DNA of 64,000 bases from Xanthomonas fragariae (GCF_017603965.1 NZ_CP071955.1:3691501-3755500), one strand, 5' to 3'; numbered from the stretch's first letter, positions 9,268 to 18,659 are shown. Numbers and translations are program-made. The notes: a model not told the origin generated them from the letters alone.

Positions 9268-10788
9268 ATGAGTCTGGCGCTGGTGCACAGCCGTGCCCGC
9301 GTGGGGGTGCATGCGCCTGAAGTTCGGGTGGAAGTGCATCTCTCCGGCGGCCTCCCTTCCACCCAGATCGTGGGTCTGCCCGAGGCCGCGGTGCGTGAGT
9401 CGCGCGAACGCGTACGTGCGGCATTGCTGTGCGCACAGTTCGAATTCCCGGCCCGGCGCATCACCATCAACCTGGCGCCAGCCGATTTGCCGAAGGAAGG
9501 CGGCCGCTTCGACTTGCCGATCGCGCTCGGCATCCTGGCCGCCAGCGGGCAGATCGACCGGCAAGCGTTGGCCGACTACGAATTTCTCGGCGAGCTTGCA
9601 CTCACCGGCGAGTTACGCGGCGTCGATGGGGTGCTGCCTGCCGCTTTAGCAGCCGCGCAGGCCGGGCGACGGCTGATCGTGCCGCTGGCCAATGGCGCCG
9701 AAGCAGCGATCGCCGGGCATGTGGAAGCCTTCACCGCGCGCACCTTGCTGGAAGTCTGCGCCGCGCTCAACGGCACTCGGCAAGCGCCAGCGGCAGAGGT
9801 GGCGATCCTGGCGCCAGGCGCACGTGCCCTGCCGGATATGGCAGATGTGCGCGGCCAACCGCATGCGCGTCGCGCGCTGGAGATTGCCGCAGCAGGAGGT
9901 CACCACCTGCTGCTGGTCGGCAGCCCCGGGTGCGGCAAGACCTTGCTCGCCTCACGCCTGCCTGGCCTGCTGCCGGAAGCCAGCGAAGCCGAAGCGCTGG
10001 AGACCGCCGCCATCACCTCGATCAGCGGCCGCGGGCTGGATCTCGCCCGCTGGCGACAGCGGCCCTATCGCGCGCCCCATCACACCGCCAGTGCAGCCGC
10101 TTTGGTCGGTGGTGGCACCCATCCGCGTCCAGGCGAGATCTCCCTGGCCCACAACGGCGTGCTGTTTCTGGATGAGCTGCCCGAATGGCAACGGCAGACC
10201 TTGGAAGTGCTGCGCGAGCCGCTGGAGTCGGGCCTGGTCACCATCTCGCGCGCTGCGCGCAGTGTGGATTTCCCGGCTCGTTTCCAACTAGTTGCCGCGA
10301 TGAACCCCTGCCCATGTGGCTGGGCCGGTGATGGCAGCGGGCGTTGCCGCTGCGGCAGCGACAGTATTCGTCGCTATCGCAGCCGTATCTCCGGCCCATT
10401 GCTGGACCGTATCGATCTGCATGTCGAAGTGCCGCGACTGCCGCCGCAAGCATTGCGCAGCGGCAACGTCGGCGAGGACAGTGCCAGCGTGCGTGCACGC
10501 GTGGTCGCAGCCCGTGAACGACAGCTTGCGCGCGCCACCGTGCCCAATGCGCAACTCGACCAGGCAGACACCGATCGCCATTGCCGCCTGCAGGGCGACG
10601 ATCAGCTGCTGCTGGAGCGCGCGATCGAGCATCTGCAGCTGTCCGCACGCTCGATGCACCGCATCCTGCGCGTGGCACGCACCATCTCCGATCTCGACGA
10701 CAGCGCGGGGATCGCCACGCGCCATCTGACCGAAGCGATCGGCTACCGCAAACTGGATCGCGCGTTGAGCGCAGCGAGCGCGGCGTAA
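9268..10788 (+). CDS. comM: YifB/ComM-type Mg-chelatase-like AAA+ ATPase
   Basis: A 506-residue ComM-family protein. ComM is a hexameric helicase that promotes branch migration during natural transformation. The N-terminal ChlI-like domain (residues 1-170; GLPSTQIVGLPEAAVRESRERV) is followed by the AAA+ core. That core has Walker A GSPGCGKT (218-225), Walker B GVLFLDE (297-303), sensor AAMNPCPCGW with its cysteine-rich insert (CPCGWAGDGSGRCRC), and a C-terminal ChlI domain with SARSMHRILRVARTI. All motifs and full length are present, so the gene looks functional. It follows ubiK at 15 bp. Confidence 0.95.
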   Translation: MSLALVHSRARVGVHAPEVRVEVHLSGGLPSTQIVGLPEAAVRESRERVRAALLCAQFEFPARRITINLAPADLPKEGGRFDLPIALGILAASGQIDRQALADYEFLGELALTGELRGVDGVLPAALAAAQAGRRLIVPLANGAEAAIAGHVEAFTARTLLEVCAALNGTRQAPAAEVAILAPGARALPDMADVRGQPHARRALEIAAAGGHHLLLVGSPGCGKTLLASRLPGLLPEASEAEALETAAITSISGRGLDLARWRQRPYRAPHHTASAAALVGGGTHPRPGEISLAHNGVLFLDELPEWQRQTLEVLREPLESGLVTISRAARSVDFPARFQLVAAMNPCPCGWAGDGSGRCRCGSDSIRRYRSRISGPLLDRIDLHVEVPRLPPQALRSGNVGEDSASVRARVVAARERQLARATVPNAQLDQADTDRHCRLQGDDQLLLERAIEHLQLSARSMHRILRVARTISDLDDSAGIATRHLTEAIGYRKLDRALSAASAA

Positions 10789-11200
10789 CAGCGCTGATCC
10801 AGCGGTATAGGCGCGACGGCAGTCGACGGCAGGGCAACGACTCCGCTTTGCCTGGTTAGGCCGCCAAGCGATTTACGACGGCCCTCCTGCGGCGCAGCTG
10901 CACGAACGTATTACTAACCTCGTCCCTAGGGCGTTCGACCGAGCGTGTTGGTCCGCTGCACCCTAAAAGTCGGCGCAACACCGTCAGGTACCTGCCTGGC
11001 TTGAAGTGGCTGAAGAAACGCAGAGAGCAGTCATCGGGTGATGCGCAGGAACCGGGCTACACGAGCGGTACATAAGGATCCGAGCGCCGGCGGTGCGACA
11101 TCTGGCGATAAGCGGCGCTCTTCGCCGGTCGCGACATCCCAACATCCACTTCATGGCGATCCACGTACAACATCGGTCAATCCATTCCGCAGAGGCCGTC
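10789..11200. other. Gap between comM and lipocalin gene with a decayed hairpin repeat
   Basis: No gene. About 11003-11125 is a strongly degraded hairpin repeat: GAAGTGGCTGAAGAAACGCAGAGAGCAGTCATCGGGTG, then GCGCAGGAACCG, GCGGTACAT and a right end with GCGATAAGCGGCGCTCTT. Alignment with intact copies shows the same order of blocks with many substitutions. Confidence 0.6.
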
Positions 11201-11710
11201 ATGAGCCGACTTCCCGAGCTGTCTACCGTCCCATCGCTGGATCTGAACCGCTATCTCGGCACTTGGTACGAAATCGCCCGGCTGCCAATTCGCTTCGAGA
11301 ACGCAGACTGCACCGATGTGTCGGCGCACTACTCGCTGGACGGGGACGGCAGCGTGCGCGTGCAAAACCGCTGCCTGACTGCGAAAGGCGAATTGGAAGA
11401 AGCAATCGGGCAGGCGCGTGCCATCGACGACACGCATGCTCGGCTGGAAGTCACCTTCCTGCCCGAGGGCCTGCGCTGGATCCCCTTCACCAAGGGCGAC
11501 TACTGGGTGATGCGAATCGATGCGGACTACACCGCTGCACTGGTCGGCAGCCCCGATCGCACATACCTGTGGCTACTTGCGCGCCTGCCGCAGTTGGACG
11601 AAAACATCGCGCAGTCCTATCTGGCGCATGCGCGCGAACAGGGTTTCGACCTGGCGCCGCTGATCCATACCCCACACACAGGGCGGATGACCGAGCAGCC
11701 GCTTTCGTAA
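11201..11710 (+). CDS. blc: Blc-type lipocalin (no lipoprotein signal)
   Basis: A 169-residue lipocalin, a beta-barrel that binds lipids or hydrophobic ligands. The hallmark YLGTWYEIARLP (GxW at residues 20-22), FENADCTDVSAHYSL, VQNRC, the WIPFTKGDYWVM strand and TYLWLLARLP are all typical of bacterial Blc. Unlike Escherichia coli Blc it has no lipobox or signal peptide from the chosen ATG (11201), so a cytoplasmic location or a mis-set start is possible. The TAA stop (11708-11710) is the first three bases of a hairpin repeat, so the native C-terminus may have been changed by that insertion. Confidence 0.92.
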   Translation: MSRLPELSTVPSLDLNRYLGTWYEIARLPIRFENADCTDVSAHYSLDGDGSVRVQNRCLTAKGELEEAIGQARAIDDTHARLEVTFLPEGLRWIPFTKGDYWVMRIDADYTAALVGSPDRTYLWLLARLPQLDENIAQSYLAHAREQGFDLAPLIHTPHTGRMTEQPLS

Positions 11711-11760
11711 GAGCGGCCAACAAAACCTGGCCAGCGTTGGTAGCAAGCAGCAGTCGTGGG
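11708..11760 (+). repeat. Hairpin repeat element, left end (degraded copy)
   Basis: TAAGAGCGGCCAACAAAACC matches the family left end. The following 40 bases keep scattered elements (AGCAAGCAG-CAGTCGT) before homology is lost. A possible eroded right part is seen around 11960-12015 (GCACCGGCCGCCCTGG, GCGCTCTC). Its TAA is the lipocalin stop codon. Confidence 0.7.
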
Positions 11761-12013
11761 ACAGTGCTGCGGGCACTCTCAGAACTGGAGCATCCGCATG
11801 ATCCATGCCACCAGCCATCTGACGCGCATTCTGGATGGCTGTGCAAGAGTTTTTGTAGGTCGTTCCAGCAGCCCGCCCACGCCGGAGCAGATCGTCGTTG
11901 GCAGCTGCCAACAACACGCGGCCGGCGCGCGAAACCGAAGTGCATGTGGCATTGCGATTGCGCGCACCGGCCGCCCTGGTGTGTCGATCACACGACAGCC
12001 TGCCGACGCGCTC

Positions 12014-12190
12014 TCAACCGTTCAACGTGCCCAGATCCTTGGCTGCGGCCTGGGCACCTTCGAGGCTGTCGAAGGCCACACCGGTGTTGCCGACCACGTA
12101 CTTGGTCAGCTCGCCGTCGCGTGTGGTTTCCTGCATCTTGAAGATCGGCAACGCGTCGGTGCCGCCGACGCGTTCTTTCTGCGTTGTCAT
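12014..12190 (-). CDS. Small conserved-looking protein (58 residues)
   Basis: This short gene starts at ATG 12190 with a near-perfect ribosome site (GGAGGAA, 7 bases upstream) and encodes a soluble protein: MTTQKERVGGTDALPIFKM, then a KYVVGNTGVAFDSLEGAQAA segment and a KDLGTLNG end. There is no signal peptide or membrane segment. The pattern of two beta-strands plus a helix resembles short stress-type or DUF-class proteins, but I do not recognise the family. It stands alone between the lipocalin and EAL genes, on the opposite strand. Confidence 0.75.
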   Translation of the reverse strand: MTTQKERVGGTDALPIFKMQETTRDGELTKYVVGNTGVAFDSLEGAQAAAKDLGTLNG

Positions 12191-12570
12191 AAGTGATTCC
12201 TCCAGTGAAAGCGCCTTGCATGGGACCGGATTGTCCCGCCCCCGTGCGGGAGCGCAGACGAGCCGACCCTAGCGCGCCATCGTGTGCAGGCGTGTGAATC
12301 CATCGACCTACCCAATGCCGCAGCGCAGCGAATGATGAGCGGCAAAAAGATCACATCCGCTTCGCTCCACAAACGCGCGCAATCCACGCATCTGGCGTAC
12401 ATTCGTGACGTGCAGCCTCATCAGTCCATGCCTCTGGTCACCAACCGCTGCGTGCGGGGCGTCCGCGCGCGCTTGGGAACCCTGTGTCGGCCATCTGTGG
12501 ACGCGCGTCCTGTCCGCATTGCTCCGGGAGCCGTGCGTGAACAGGCAACCATACAGATGCGGTTGGTAAC
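12191..12570. other. Gap before the EAL gene
   Basis: 380 bp containing the divergent promoters of the small 58-residue protein and the EAL gene. No clear gene, repeat or operator was recognised. Confidence 0.4.
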
Positions 12571-14133
12571 GTGAAGCGTAAACGCATTATCAGTGTGACT
12601 GTGCTGTTGGTAGCGCTGTGCGCAACTCTCCCGATCGGCCTGTCCTACTACTTGGCGTGGCGGCTGGCGCTATCGCGCGAAGAGAGCAGGCTCAGCCAGC
12701 TGGCGACACTATCGATCCGACGTACCGAAAGCGCCTTCGACGAGGCGCATGGCGCGCTGTTGAATCTGGCCGGCTCGCAGCTTCCGCCCTGCTCGCCAGC
12801 ACATCTGGCGCAGATGCGCGCGCTGGTAATGACCAGCCATTACGTCGTGGAACTGGGGCATTTTCAGCAACGCCGGTTGCGCTGTACTTCGTGGGGGCAG
12901 CTGCTCGACAGCATTCCACAGGGCATGCCGGACTTTGTGGTCAAGCGCGGCATCGCGGTGACCACGCGGCTGCGCCCGCTGGCCAATCCGCAGCATCCGC
13001 TGATGGCCTTGCAGTTGGGCAACTACAACGTACTGGTCAACCCGAACATGCTGACCGACATCAACATCCCACCCGGCCTGCAATTAGCGATCGGCACACC
13101 GGGCGGGCACATCCTCAGCAGCACCGGCACCACCGCCGAACAATTGCTGATCGAGCCCTCGTCCGACACCTCGACCGATGGCTCCACGCTGCGGCAGGTG
13201 TTGTCCGGCCGCGACCGGCGTGGCGACTGGGCCGCTGTGGTTACCGAGCCATTGGCGTATCTGCGTGGGCCGTTGGCGGCTGCGCGGCTGCAGGTGGTGC
13301 CGATCGGCATCGCAGTGGCGCTGCTGCTGGTCAGCCTGGTGATCTGGGTGTCGCGGCGACGCTTGTCGCCGCTGGCGCGGCTGGAAATCGCCGTGCAGCG
13401 TGGCGAGTTCATCGTGCATTACCAACCGATCATCGCGCTCTATACCGGCGCCTGCGTCGGTGCCGAAGCGCTGGTACGTTGGCAGCAACCCGATGGCGTG
13501 CTGGTGCCGCCGGATGCCTTCATTCCACTGGCCGAAGAAAGCGGTTTGATCCAGCCGATCACCGACTTGGTGGTCGCCGAAGTCATCCGCGAACTTGGCC
13601 CGACCTTGTCAACGGATCCATCGTTGCACGTGGCAATCAACGTGTCGGCCGGAGACATCAAGAGCGGTCGCGTGCAGAGCGTGCTTGCGCAGGCACTACA
13701 GGGCACCGGGGTGAACAGCGGGCAGTTGTGGGTGGAAGCGACCGAGCGCAGCCTGATGGACATCGATGCCGCGCGCACCACCATCACCCACCTGCGTAGC
13801 GCCGGCCACACGGTATCGATCGACGACTTCGGCACGGGCTATTCGAGCTTGCAGTACCTGCAAGGCTTGCCGCTGGATGCATTGAAGATCGACAAGTCGT
13901 TCGTGGACACCATCGGCACCCACTCGGCCACCAGTGCGGTGACCTCGCACATCATCGAAATGGCTAAAACACTGAAGCTGCGCACCATTGCCGAAGGTGT
14001 CGAGCGGCAGGAGCAACTCGACTATCTGCGCGCGCACGGCGTAGACCTGGCGCAGGGCTGGCTGTTCTCGCGCGCGTTGCCGGCAACCGGCTTTATCGCC
14101 TATCACGCGCAGATGCGCGGCGCGACACACTGA
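12571..14133 (+). CDS. Membrane cyclic-di-GMP phosphodiesterase, CSS-motif plus EAL
   Basis: A 520-residue inner-membrane protein. TM1 is at residues 6-27. A periplasmic CSS-motif-like sensor region follows (about 30-240, with the paired cysteines in LPPCSPAHL and LRCTSWGQ expected to form a disulfide-controlled switch). TM2 lies at about 244-263, and a cytoplasmic EAL domain runs from about 270 to 510. The EAL core has GAEALVRW, AINVSAGD, WVEATERSLM, SIDDFGTGYSSL, LKIDKSFV and TIAEGVERQEQ. All metal and catalytic residues I can place are there, so it should hydrolyse c-di-GMP to pGpG. CSS/EAL proteins in enterobacteria respond to periplasmic redox state. It is a single gene with no partner. 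Confidence 0.93.
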   Translation: MKRKRIISVTVLLVALCATLPIGLSYYLAWRLALSREESRLSQLATLSIRRTESAFDEAHGALLNLAGSQLPPCSPAHLAQMRALVMTSHYVVELGHFQQRRLRCTSWGQLLDSIPQGMPDFVVKRGIAVTTRLRPLANPQHPLMALQLGNYNVLVNPNMLTDINIPPGLQLAIGTPGGHILSSTGTTAEQLLIEPSSDTSTDGSTLRQVLSGRDRRGDWAAVVTEPLAYLRGPLAAARLQVVPIGIAVALLLVSLVIWVSRRRLSPLARLEIAVQRGEFIVHYQPIIALYTGACVGAEALVRWQQPDGVLVPPDAFIPLAEESGLIQPITDLVVAEVIRELGPTLSTDPSLHVAINVSAGDIKSGRVQSVLAQALQGTGVNSGQLWVEATERSLMDIDAARTTITHLRSAGHTVSIDDFGTGYSSLQYLQGLPLDALKIDKSFVDTIGTHSATSAVTSHIIEMAKTLKLRTIAEGVERQEQLDYLRAHGVDLAQGWLFSRALPATGFIAYHAQMRGATH

Positions 14134-14306
14134 TCAACGTCGGCGCCACGTGCGGCCGATAACACCAGCAAGCGGTGTCAGATATGTGGGGACTGAGCGC
14201 AGGCATCGCTGGCTACGCGGCATACCGATTCCCGAACACCGGCCTTGCACACTTGGCGGCGACAATAGTGTTGTTCGTCGCTCTAGGCGAATCCGATAAA
14301 GCCGAT

Positions 14307-14332
14307 AAAAAGGCCGCCAATCGCGGAGGCCT
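14307..14332 (-). terminator. Intrinsic terminator of the desaturase transcript
   Basis: On the minus strand, 7 bp past the desaturase stop, AGGCC-12 nt-GGCCT is followed by a run of five T. A short GC stem plus T-tract is a good intrinsic terminator. Confidence 0.7.
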
Positions 14333-14338
14333 CTTCAA

Positions 14339-15463
14339 TCAAGCGCTTTGCAAAGCGCTCTCGCGTTGGTGGTGCACCGGCTTGGGCCGGCTTGGGAAGG
14401 CATGCCGCACGATCCGCCACATCACCTGACCGAACTGACGCGGCAGCGAGCCGGTGTTGTAGTGCTGACCGTAGCGCGCACAGATCTGCTTCACTTCGAC
14501 CGCGATCTGCGCATAGCGATTGGCCGGCAGGTCTGGGAAGAAGTGGTGCTCGATCTGGTGGCTCAGATTGCCCGACAGCACATTCATCAGCTTGCCGCCG
14601 GTCAGATTCGACGAACCGCGCAGCTGACGCAGATACCAATGACCGCGCGACTCGTTGCGGATCGATTCCTTCGGGAACACTTCCGCATCGGCGGTGAAAT
14701 GGCCGCAGAAGATGATCACGAAGGTCCATATGCTGCGCAGCACGTTAGCAGCCAGGTTACCCAACAGCACGGTCAGGAAGAACGGGCCTGCCAGCAGCGG
14801 GAACACGATGTAGTCCTTGAGCATCTGGCGGCCCATCTTGCGGCCGACCGGAAGGAATAAAGCGCGCAGTTCGCCCGATTTCATCTTGCCGGCAAACCAG
14901 CGGCCCAGACGCAGGTCCTGGATGGCCACGCCCCATTCGAACAGCAGCGCGAACATCACCGCCACGAACGGCTGCATCAGGTAAAACGGGCGCCAGCGCT
15001 GCTCGGGGAAGATACGCAGCAGACCGTAGCCGATGTCGTCGTCCATACCGCGCACATTGGTGTAGGTGTGGTGCTTGAAGTTGTGCGTCTTGCGCCAATT
15101 GTCGCCGGTGGCAACGATGTCCCATTCGTAGGTATTGCCGTTGAGTTGCGGGTCGCCCATCCAGTCGTACTGGCCGTGCATCACGTTATGGCCCAGCTCC
15201 ATGTTCTCCAGAATCTTGGACAGCGTCAGCAGCACCACGCCGGCGATCCACGCGGGGATCAACACGCTGTGCACGAACGCACCGAGAAACAACAGCGCGC
15301 GGCCGGCCACGCCGGTCCAGCGCACGGCTGCCACAATGCGGCGGATGTAACGCGCATCGTCGGCGCCCACCTGGCTTTGCACGCGGGCACGTATGGCATC
15401 GAGTTCGTCGCCGAAAGACTGCAGTTCAGCAGCGGACAGGGCACGGTTGTGGACTCGGCTCAT
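14339..15463 (-). CDS. Membrane fatty acid desaturase (acyl-CoA/acyl-lipid type)
   Basis: A 374-residue membrane di-iron desaturase that introduces a cis double bond into acyl chains. All three histidine boxes are visible: GHNVMH (residues 91-96), HNFKHH (127-132) and HQIEHH (302-307, followed by FFPDLPANRY). Hydrophobic spans lie around 54-82 and in the middle of the protein. It is preceded 9 bp upstream by its likely electron donor, a ferredoxin reductase fused to a 2Fe-2S ferredoxin. A FabR-like TetR regulator is divergent, so membrane unsaturation control is the likely role. Confidence 0.94.
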   Translation of the reverse strand: MSRVHNRALSAAELQSFGDELDAIRARVQSQVGADDARYIRRIVAAVRWTGVAGRALLFLGAFVHSVLIPAWIAGVVLLTLSKILENMELGHNVMHGQYDWMGDPQLNGNTYEWDIVATGDNWRKTHNFKHHTYTNVRGMDDDIGYGLLRIFPEQRWRPFYLMQPFVAVMFALLFEWGVAIQDLRLGRWFAGKMKSGELRALFLPVGRKMGRQMLKDYIVFPLLAGPFFLTVLLGNLAANVLRSIWTFVIIFCGHFTADAEVFPKESIRNESRGHWYLRQLRGSSNLTGGKLMNVLSGNLSHQIEHHFFPDLPANRYAQIAVEVKQICARYGQHYNTGSLPRQFGQVMWRIVRHAFPSRPKPVHHQRESALQSA

Positions 15464-15472
15464 GAAGATTCC

Positions 15473-16549
15473 TTACAGATCCAGGATCAGGTCAGTGCTC
15501 GGGGCACTGATGCACAGGCGGACCTGTGCGGTGGGTTCGTTGCTGCGCTCACCGGTCAACAGGTGGCGCGTGGTGCCGGACTGGCGCGCACAGGCGCAGC
15601 TATTACAAATGCCCATGCGGCAGCCATGTTTGGGGCGCAGGCCCTGCGCTTCCAGCCCTTCCAGCAGCGACTTGCCGCACGGCAGCGTGAACGTGCGGCC
15701 GCTGCGTGACAGCTGGACCTGCACGTCGCCCGCCTCGCTGTTGTCAAGCGCCGGCACGCTGAACGCTTCGGCCTGAAATGCGGCCACGCGACATTGCAAG
15801 CGCTCGCGCGCTGCCTGCACGAAACCGCCGGGGCCGCAAACCATGACGTGGCGGTTGGATAGATCGGCGATCTGATCCAACGGATAGGTGTTCACGCGCG
15901 CGGCCGGCGTATCGCCTTCGCGGGTGGTGAGCAGACGCACACGCAAGCGCGAATGCGCAGTGGCCATCGCGTCGAATTCTTCGACAAAACAGGCTTCGTC
16001 GCGCTGGCGCACCCAATACAGCAGGTCCACATCCATCGGCATGCCGGCCTGCGCCGCGGCTTGCAGCAAGGCGCGCATCGGCGTGATGCCCGAGCCGGCC
16101 GCCAGCAGCAATAGCGATGTCGGAATGGTCGGCAGCAGCAGGTCGCCGAATGCCGAGTCAAGCGACACCACCGTGCCCAGCGCTGCATCGTGCGCCAGGT
16201 AGCGGCTCACCAGCCCACCCTCGATCGCCTTGACCGTGATCGCCAGGCGACCATCGGCCAGCACGGTCGGGCTGTAGCTGCGCAGCAGGCGGCGACCGTC
16301 GACCTCCACGCCCAGGCTCACGTGCTGCCCGGCGCGCAGGCCCTGCCAATGCGCGTTGGGCTGAAATACCAAGGTGACCGCGTCGCGGCTGGCCGCGCTA
16401 CGGTCGACCAGGCGGGCCATCGACCGCTCCAGCGTCCACAACGGGTTGATCCGGCTTGCCCAGAAATCGAACAATTGCGGCGATACCAACCGACGCGCCA
16501 GGCGTGCGGGCAACGGAGACTTAAACTTGGGAGTGGATGGCAGGCTCAT
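15473..16549 (-). CDS. Ferredoxin reductase with C-terminal 2Fe-2S domain
   Basis: A 358-residue flavo-iron-sulfur reductase. It has an FAD-binding barrel (RSYSPT near residue 95, following GQHVSLGV), an NAD(P) domain (AAGSGITPMRALL, then VMVCGPGGFV) and a C-terminal plant-type 2Fe-2S domain with HGCRMGICNSC plus LCISAP. It should pass electrons from NADPH to the adjacent desaturase. Start ATG 16549 gives MSLPSTPKFKSPLP; a longer frame would cross the operator region. It forms a two-gene operon with the desaturase and is divergent from the TetR gene. Confidence 0.93.
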   Translation of the reverse strand: MSLPSTPKFKSPLPARLARRLVSPQLFDFWASRINPLWTLERSMARLVDRSAASRDAVTLVFQPNAHWQGLRAGQHVSLGVEVDGRRLLRSYSPTVLADGRLAITVKAIEGGLVSRYLAHDAALGTVVSLDSAFGDLLLPTIPTSLLLLAAGSGITPMRALLQAAAQAGMPMDVDLLYWVRQRDEACFVEEFDAMATAHSRLRVRLLTTREGDTPAARVNTYPLDQIADLSNRHVMVCGPGGFVQAARERLQCRVAAFQAEAFSVPALDNSEAGDVQVQLSRSGRTFTLPCGKSLLEGLEAQGLRPKHGCRMGICNSCACARQSGTTRHLLTGERSNEPTAQVRLCISAPSTDLILDL

Positions 16550-16582
16550 AGGACACACTATACGCATGCATGCACAGACGTG

Positions 16583-16596
16583 TATACAGTTGTATA
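16583..16596. promoter_or_regulatory. Palindromic operator between reductase and TetR genes
   Basis: TATACA-GT-TGTATA is a perfect 14-bp palindrome in the 93-bp gap between the divergent reductase and TetR genes. Its position and the regulator next door make it the obvious binding site for that TetR protein. Binding is inferred. Confidence 0.7.
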
Positions 16597-16642
16597 TCGG
16601 CTTAAGAGGCTATGATTCACAGCCACGCCCGGCTGTGCCCTC

Positions 16643-17290
16643 ATGACCCCCATCGCCCTGCCTACCCACGACGCGCCGCCGTCACGCAAGCCGGCAATTT
16701 CCCGCGAGGATCTGATCGCCGCGGCGCTGTCGTTGATCGGGCCGCACCGCAGCCTGTCCACGCTGAGCCTGCGCGAAGTGGCGCGTGAAGCCGGCATCGC
16801 GCCAAACAGCTTTTATCGCCAGTTCCGCGATATGGACGAGCTTGCCGTGGCTCTGATCGATCTGGCCGGGCGTTCGCTGCGCACCATCATCGGCCAGGCC
16901 CGCCAACGCGCCACCTCCACCGACCGCAGCGTCATCCGCGTCTCGGTCGAGGCGTTCATGGAGCAACTGCGCGCCGACGACAAGTTGCTGCATGTACTGC
17001 TGCGCGAGGGCGCGGTGGGATCGGATGCATTCAAGCAGGCGGTAGAGCACGAGCTCAGCTATTTCGAAGACGAGTTGCGCGTGGACCTGATCCGCCTGGC
17101 CGCCGCCGACAACGCCAAGTTGCATGCACCGGCGCTGGTGTCCAAGGCGATCACCCGGCTGGTGTTTGCGATGGGCGCGGTCGCAATGGACTCGCCTCCG
17201 GAGAAAGATCCCGAACTGGTCGAGCAGATCTCGCAGATGCTGCGCATGATTTTGACCGGCGCGCGCACATTGGGCACGCACAGCGGTTGA
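16643..17290 (+). CDS. TetR/AcrR-family regulator, FabR-like
   Basis: A 215-residue regulator. The N-terminal helix-turn-helix is clear (ISREDLIAAALSLIG, then STLSLREVAREAGIAPNSFYRQFRDMDELAVAL, residues about 19-70). The C-terminal ligand domain shows the FabR-type pattern (FMEQLRADDKLLHVLLREGAVGS). FabR proteins repress unsaturated fatty acid genes in response to the ratio of unsaturated to saturated acyl thioesters. The divergent desaturase/reductase pair and the palindrome between them fit that role. Start ATG 16643 is kept, although its ribosome site is weak. Confidence 0.9.
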   Translation: MTPIALPTHDAPPSRKPAISREDLIAAALSLIGPHRSLSTLSLREVAREAGIAPNSFYRQFRDMDELAVALIDLAGRSLRTIIGQARQRATSTDRSVIRVSVEAFMEQLRADDKLLHVLLREGAVGSDAFKQAVEHELSYFEDELRVDLIRLAAADNAKLHAPALVSKAITRLVFAMGAVAMDSPPEKDPELVEQISQMLRMILTGARTLGTHSG

Positions 17291-17785
17291 TTTTTTGGGT
17301 GTGTGTCTGTGACACCGAAGCTACATCGTGCGTGGGGCCGGTAACGCAGAGAGCTTCTACAGCGGCAGCCACGGCGCGGGCCGGGCGATGAGCAGAACCG
17401 CTGCACGTCAGCGGATCACGCTGGCACAGCACCGCGAGGCCACCGCGCATGTGAAATGCCGTAAGGACGCGACCGTGATCGCCGAATCGCCAGCGGCGTC
17501 CAAGTCGATCGATGCTGTCATGGCCGCGCAACGCGATCTGGTCGATGTACTGCATACGCTGCGTCAGGTGCGGTGGGTCAAGGGGTCAACAACAGTCACG
17601 CCTGCGCCCTTTCCTCGTGACGACAACGCGCTGGCGACCTCACCCTCTATGGCGGATGCACAGTTCAGTCTTGTCGTGACGACACTCACATCCAAGCACA
17701 CGCGTTTCACTCTGGCAACGCCATGGTTGCGCCACGTTAGTGGCCTGTTTCCACAGGACCCATCCATCAGGCAACCGGAGGCGGC
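17291..17785. other. Gene-free stretch after the TetR gene
   Basis: 495 bp with open frames on both strands but no recognisable family, codon pattern or ribosome site, so I call no gene. GGAGG just before 17786 belongs to the next gene. Confidence 0.4.
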
Positions 17786-18586
17786 ATGAGCAATCTCGAC
17801 AAGCAGGAACGCAAAGCAGAAGCACAGGACTTGAACCGTGACCCGATCTCAGGTGCACCCGAATCCCATCCGGTTGGCGTAAGCATCGGTGGCATTGCTG
17901 GCGGTACAGCGGCAGGCGCGGTGGCCGGCACCGTGTTCGGCCCGCTCGGCACCTTGATCGGCGCAGTGGCCGGTGTGGTCGCCGGTGCCGCAGCCGGCAA
18001 GGGCGTGGCCGAGCGCCTCGACCCGACGGTGGAGACCGAATACTGGCGCCAGGAGCATCGGAACCGTTCTTATTATAAGGAGGGCACCAACTACGATCGC
18101 GATTACGCAACCGTGTATGGCTTCGGCCTGCAGGCCCGCGAAACCCGCCCCACCAGCACCTGGGAAGAAACCGAGGCCACGCTGGCTGGCGAATGGCCGC
18201 GTAACCGTGGCGAATCGCGCCTGGAGTGGGAAGAGGCACGCTTGGCTGCGCGCGATGCCTGGGAACGCGCTGATCGCACCCACACGGTGTATCGCGATAG
18301 CGACACCCACTACGAAGGCCGCTTCGATAGCGCCAGCTATCGCGACGCCGATTACTCCTATGACGACTATCGTCCGGCGTATCGCTATGGCATGCAGGCA
18401 CGTCAGCAGTACGCCGGCCGGCAGTGGGACGACCATCTGGAACGCGACCTGGGCGACGGCTGGGACCGCTTCAAGGCAAATTCGCATCTGAGCTGGGCAA
18501 AGGCCAAGCATGCGGTGCGCGAGGCATTCGACTCTGAACATCACGACGAGGCTGTACGCCCCAATCGGACCGATCTCCGCGTGTAA
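17786..18586 (+). CDS. Glycine-zipper protein with Tyr/Asp-rich repeats
   Basis: A 266-residue protein preceded by GGAGGCGGC. Residues about 33-74 form a glycine zipper (IGGIAGGTAAGAVAGTVFG and GAVAGVVAGAAAGKG), a type of membrane-inserting hairpin. The rest is hydrophilic and contains three related units with the pattern YGF/YGMQAR, then W-x-x-x-E/D-x-x-L and a W-rich end. Examples are YGFGLQARE...WEETEATLAGEW, WEEARLAARDAWERADRT and YGMQARQQ...WDDHLERDLGDGWDRFKA. Such proteins in proteobacteria are often induced by stress and desiccation, but the function here is unknown. Confidence 0.8.
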   Translation: MSNLDKQERKAEAQDLNRDPISGAPESHPVGVSIGGIAGGTAAGAVAGTVFGPLGTLIGAVAGVVAGAAAGKGVAERLDPTVETEYWRQEHRNRSYYKEGTNYDRDYATVYGFGLQARETRPTSTWEETEATLAGEWPRNRGESRLEWEEARLAARDAWERADRTHTVYRDSDTHYEGRFDSASYRDADYSYDDYRPAYRYGMQARQQYAGRQWDDHLERDLGDGWDRFKANSHLSWAKAKHAVREAFDSEHHDEAVRPNRTDLRV

Positions 18587-18659
18587 CTGCTGGGGCAGCA
18601 CATCACTGTTCTGAAGCTGTGCAAGTGTTCTGAGTCGAAACAGAACGGGCCCAATTGGG

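Noticed and set aside
17328..17789. 153-codon frame between the TetR and glycine-zipper genes
   Set aside because: No recognisable domain, no ribosome site, and it runs into the ribosome site of the next gene.
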